Below are positions 5,479-5,688 of a DNA stretch of 5,688 bases, piece after piece. The notes beneath the pieces are model-generated. The model did no database searches and was not told where the DNA came from. It saw only the letters and a program-made list of their open reading frames with translations. The position numbers and the translations under genes are program-made. The stretch is from NCBI GenBank assembly GCA_029879605.1, contig JAOUQA010000151.1, positions 1 to 5,688 on the forward strand. The letters run 5' to 3'. Origin of the DNA: Gammaproteobacteria bacterium. Lineage in GTDB: Bacteria > Pseudomonadota > Gammaproteobacteria > SZUA-229. The stretch's first letter is position 1; every line of letters starts with the position of its first letter.

Positions 5479-5688
5479 GTGGCCACTTTTGCTTCAAAAA
5501 GCAGGCCCGCTGACAACTCTGGATAATCGACGCCTACTTTACACATCCCATCTAAGATCTCTTTACTTAAATCCAGTGACTCAAGCTGGCCTGTTGTAAG
5601 CGGCTTTAGAAAGATGCCTTCTTTACGGATAACTTGATAACCGCAGCCTTCCAACAGGGATGTCATTGAATCAACCGTATACAACCTT
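5475..5688 (-). CDS. Probable SAM-dependent methyltransferase, C-terminal end only (5' end beyond window)
   Basis: An open frame enters from the right edge and ends with TGA at 5475-5477, giving about 71 visible residues. The pattern RLYTVDSMTSLLEGCGYQV, then GIFLKPLTTGQLESL and a final VGVDYPELSAGLLFEAKV resembles the C-terminus of class I methyltransferases (Methyltransf_11/23) from polysaccharide loci. There, a (H)RR-Y-T-x-x-x-L-x-x-L-L-x-x-x-G-F/Y element precedes the last two strands. The SAM-binding motif I would lie outside the window, so the call rests on this C-terminal pattern and on context. There is no reason to start the protein at the TTG at 5682-5684; the frame continues through it. 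Its stop overlaps the SDR start as ATGA, so it is the upstream member of the coupled set with the SDR, ATP-grasp and phosphoesterase genes. Confidence 0.6.
   Translation of the reverse strand, partial: RLYTVDSMTSLLEGCGYQVIRKEGIFLKPLTTGQLESLDLSKEILDGMCKVGVDYPELSAGLLFEAKVAT

Noticed and set aside
5475..5684. A separate 69-residue protein starting at TTG 5684
   Set aside because: The frame stays open to the window edge and reads as the C-terminal part of a methyltransferase, so this is a truncated view of a longer gene.

Overview
The window is a stretch of a surface-polysaccharide (O-antigen, capsule or enterobacterial-common-antigen-like) biosynthesis locus. All eight genes lie on the minus strand, so transcription runs from the right edge to the left edge. 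The WecE-type aminotransferase and the WecB-type epimerase carry the motifs of the gammaproteobacterial families, and the interrupted, mosaic layout is typical of variable polysaccharide loci. I therefore infer a gammaproteobacterium, possibly a relative of the Enterobacterales, but the sequence does not fix a genus.

Right half (5688 down to 2989): the C-terminal end of a SAM-dependent methyltransferase, then an extended-SDR sugar-nucleotide epimerase/dehydratase, an ATP-grasp ligase of the carbamoyl-phosphate-synthase-like/PylC-like type, and a metallophosphoesterase with the Metallophos_2 signature. Each stop overlaps the next start (ATGA, ATGA, then about 20 nt), so these four are almost certainly one translationally coupled unit. 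The likely job is to build or decorate an unusual sugar: the SDR works on a nucleotide sugar, the ATP-grasp enzyme forms an amide or peptide-like bond, and the methyltransferase methylates. The exact product cannot be read from the sequence.

Middle (2988 to 2834): a 155-bp gap with a candidate terminator hairpin after the phosphoesterase gene, a plausible sigma-70-like promoter, and a five-codon open frame with a Shine-Dalgarno-like sequence. That short frame ends in an in-frame amber codon two codons before the gtrA start.

Left half (2833 down to 1): a four-helix GtrA-family membrane protein (putative polyprenol-linked sugar flippase) overlaps by one base a zinc-ribbon methyltransferase. 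After 14 bp comes wecE (dTDP-4-amino-4,6-dideoxygalactose transaminase, dTDP-Fuc4N formation). After a further 103 bp comes the start of wecB (UDP-GlcNAc 2-epimerase, UDP-ManNAc formation), which is cut by the left edge. wecE and wecB make precursors known from ECA and from many O-antigens, but the gene order is not that of a canonical ECA cluster. Hand-counted sample lines are about 50% G+C in wecB and 40-53% in wecE, against 30-45% in gtrA and its methyltransferase, which fits a mosaic locus.

There is no stretch over 300 bases without a gene. I see no RNA gene, insertion sequence or CRISPR array.
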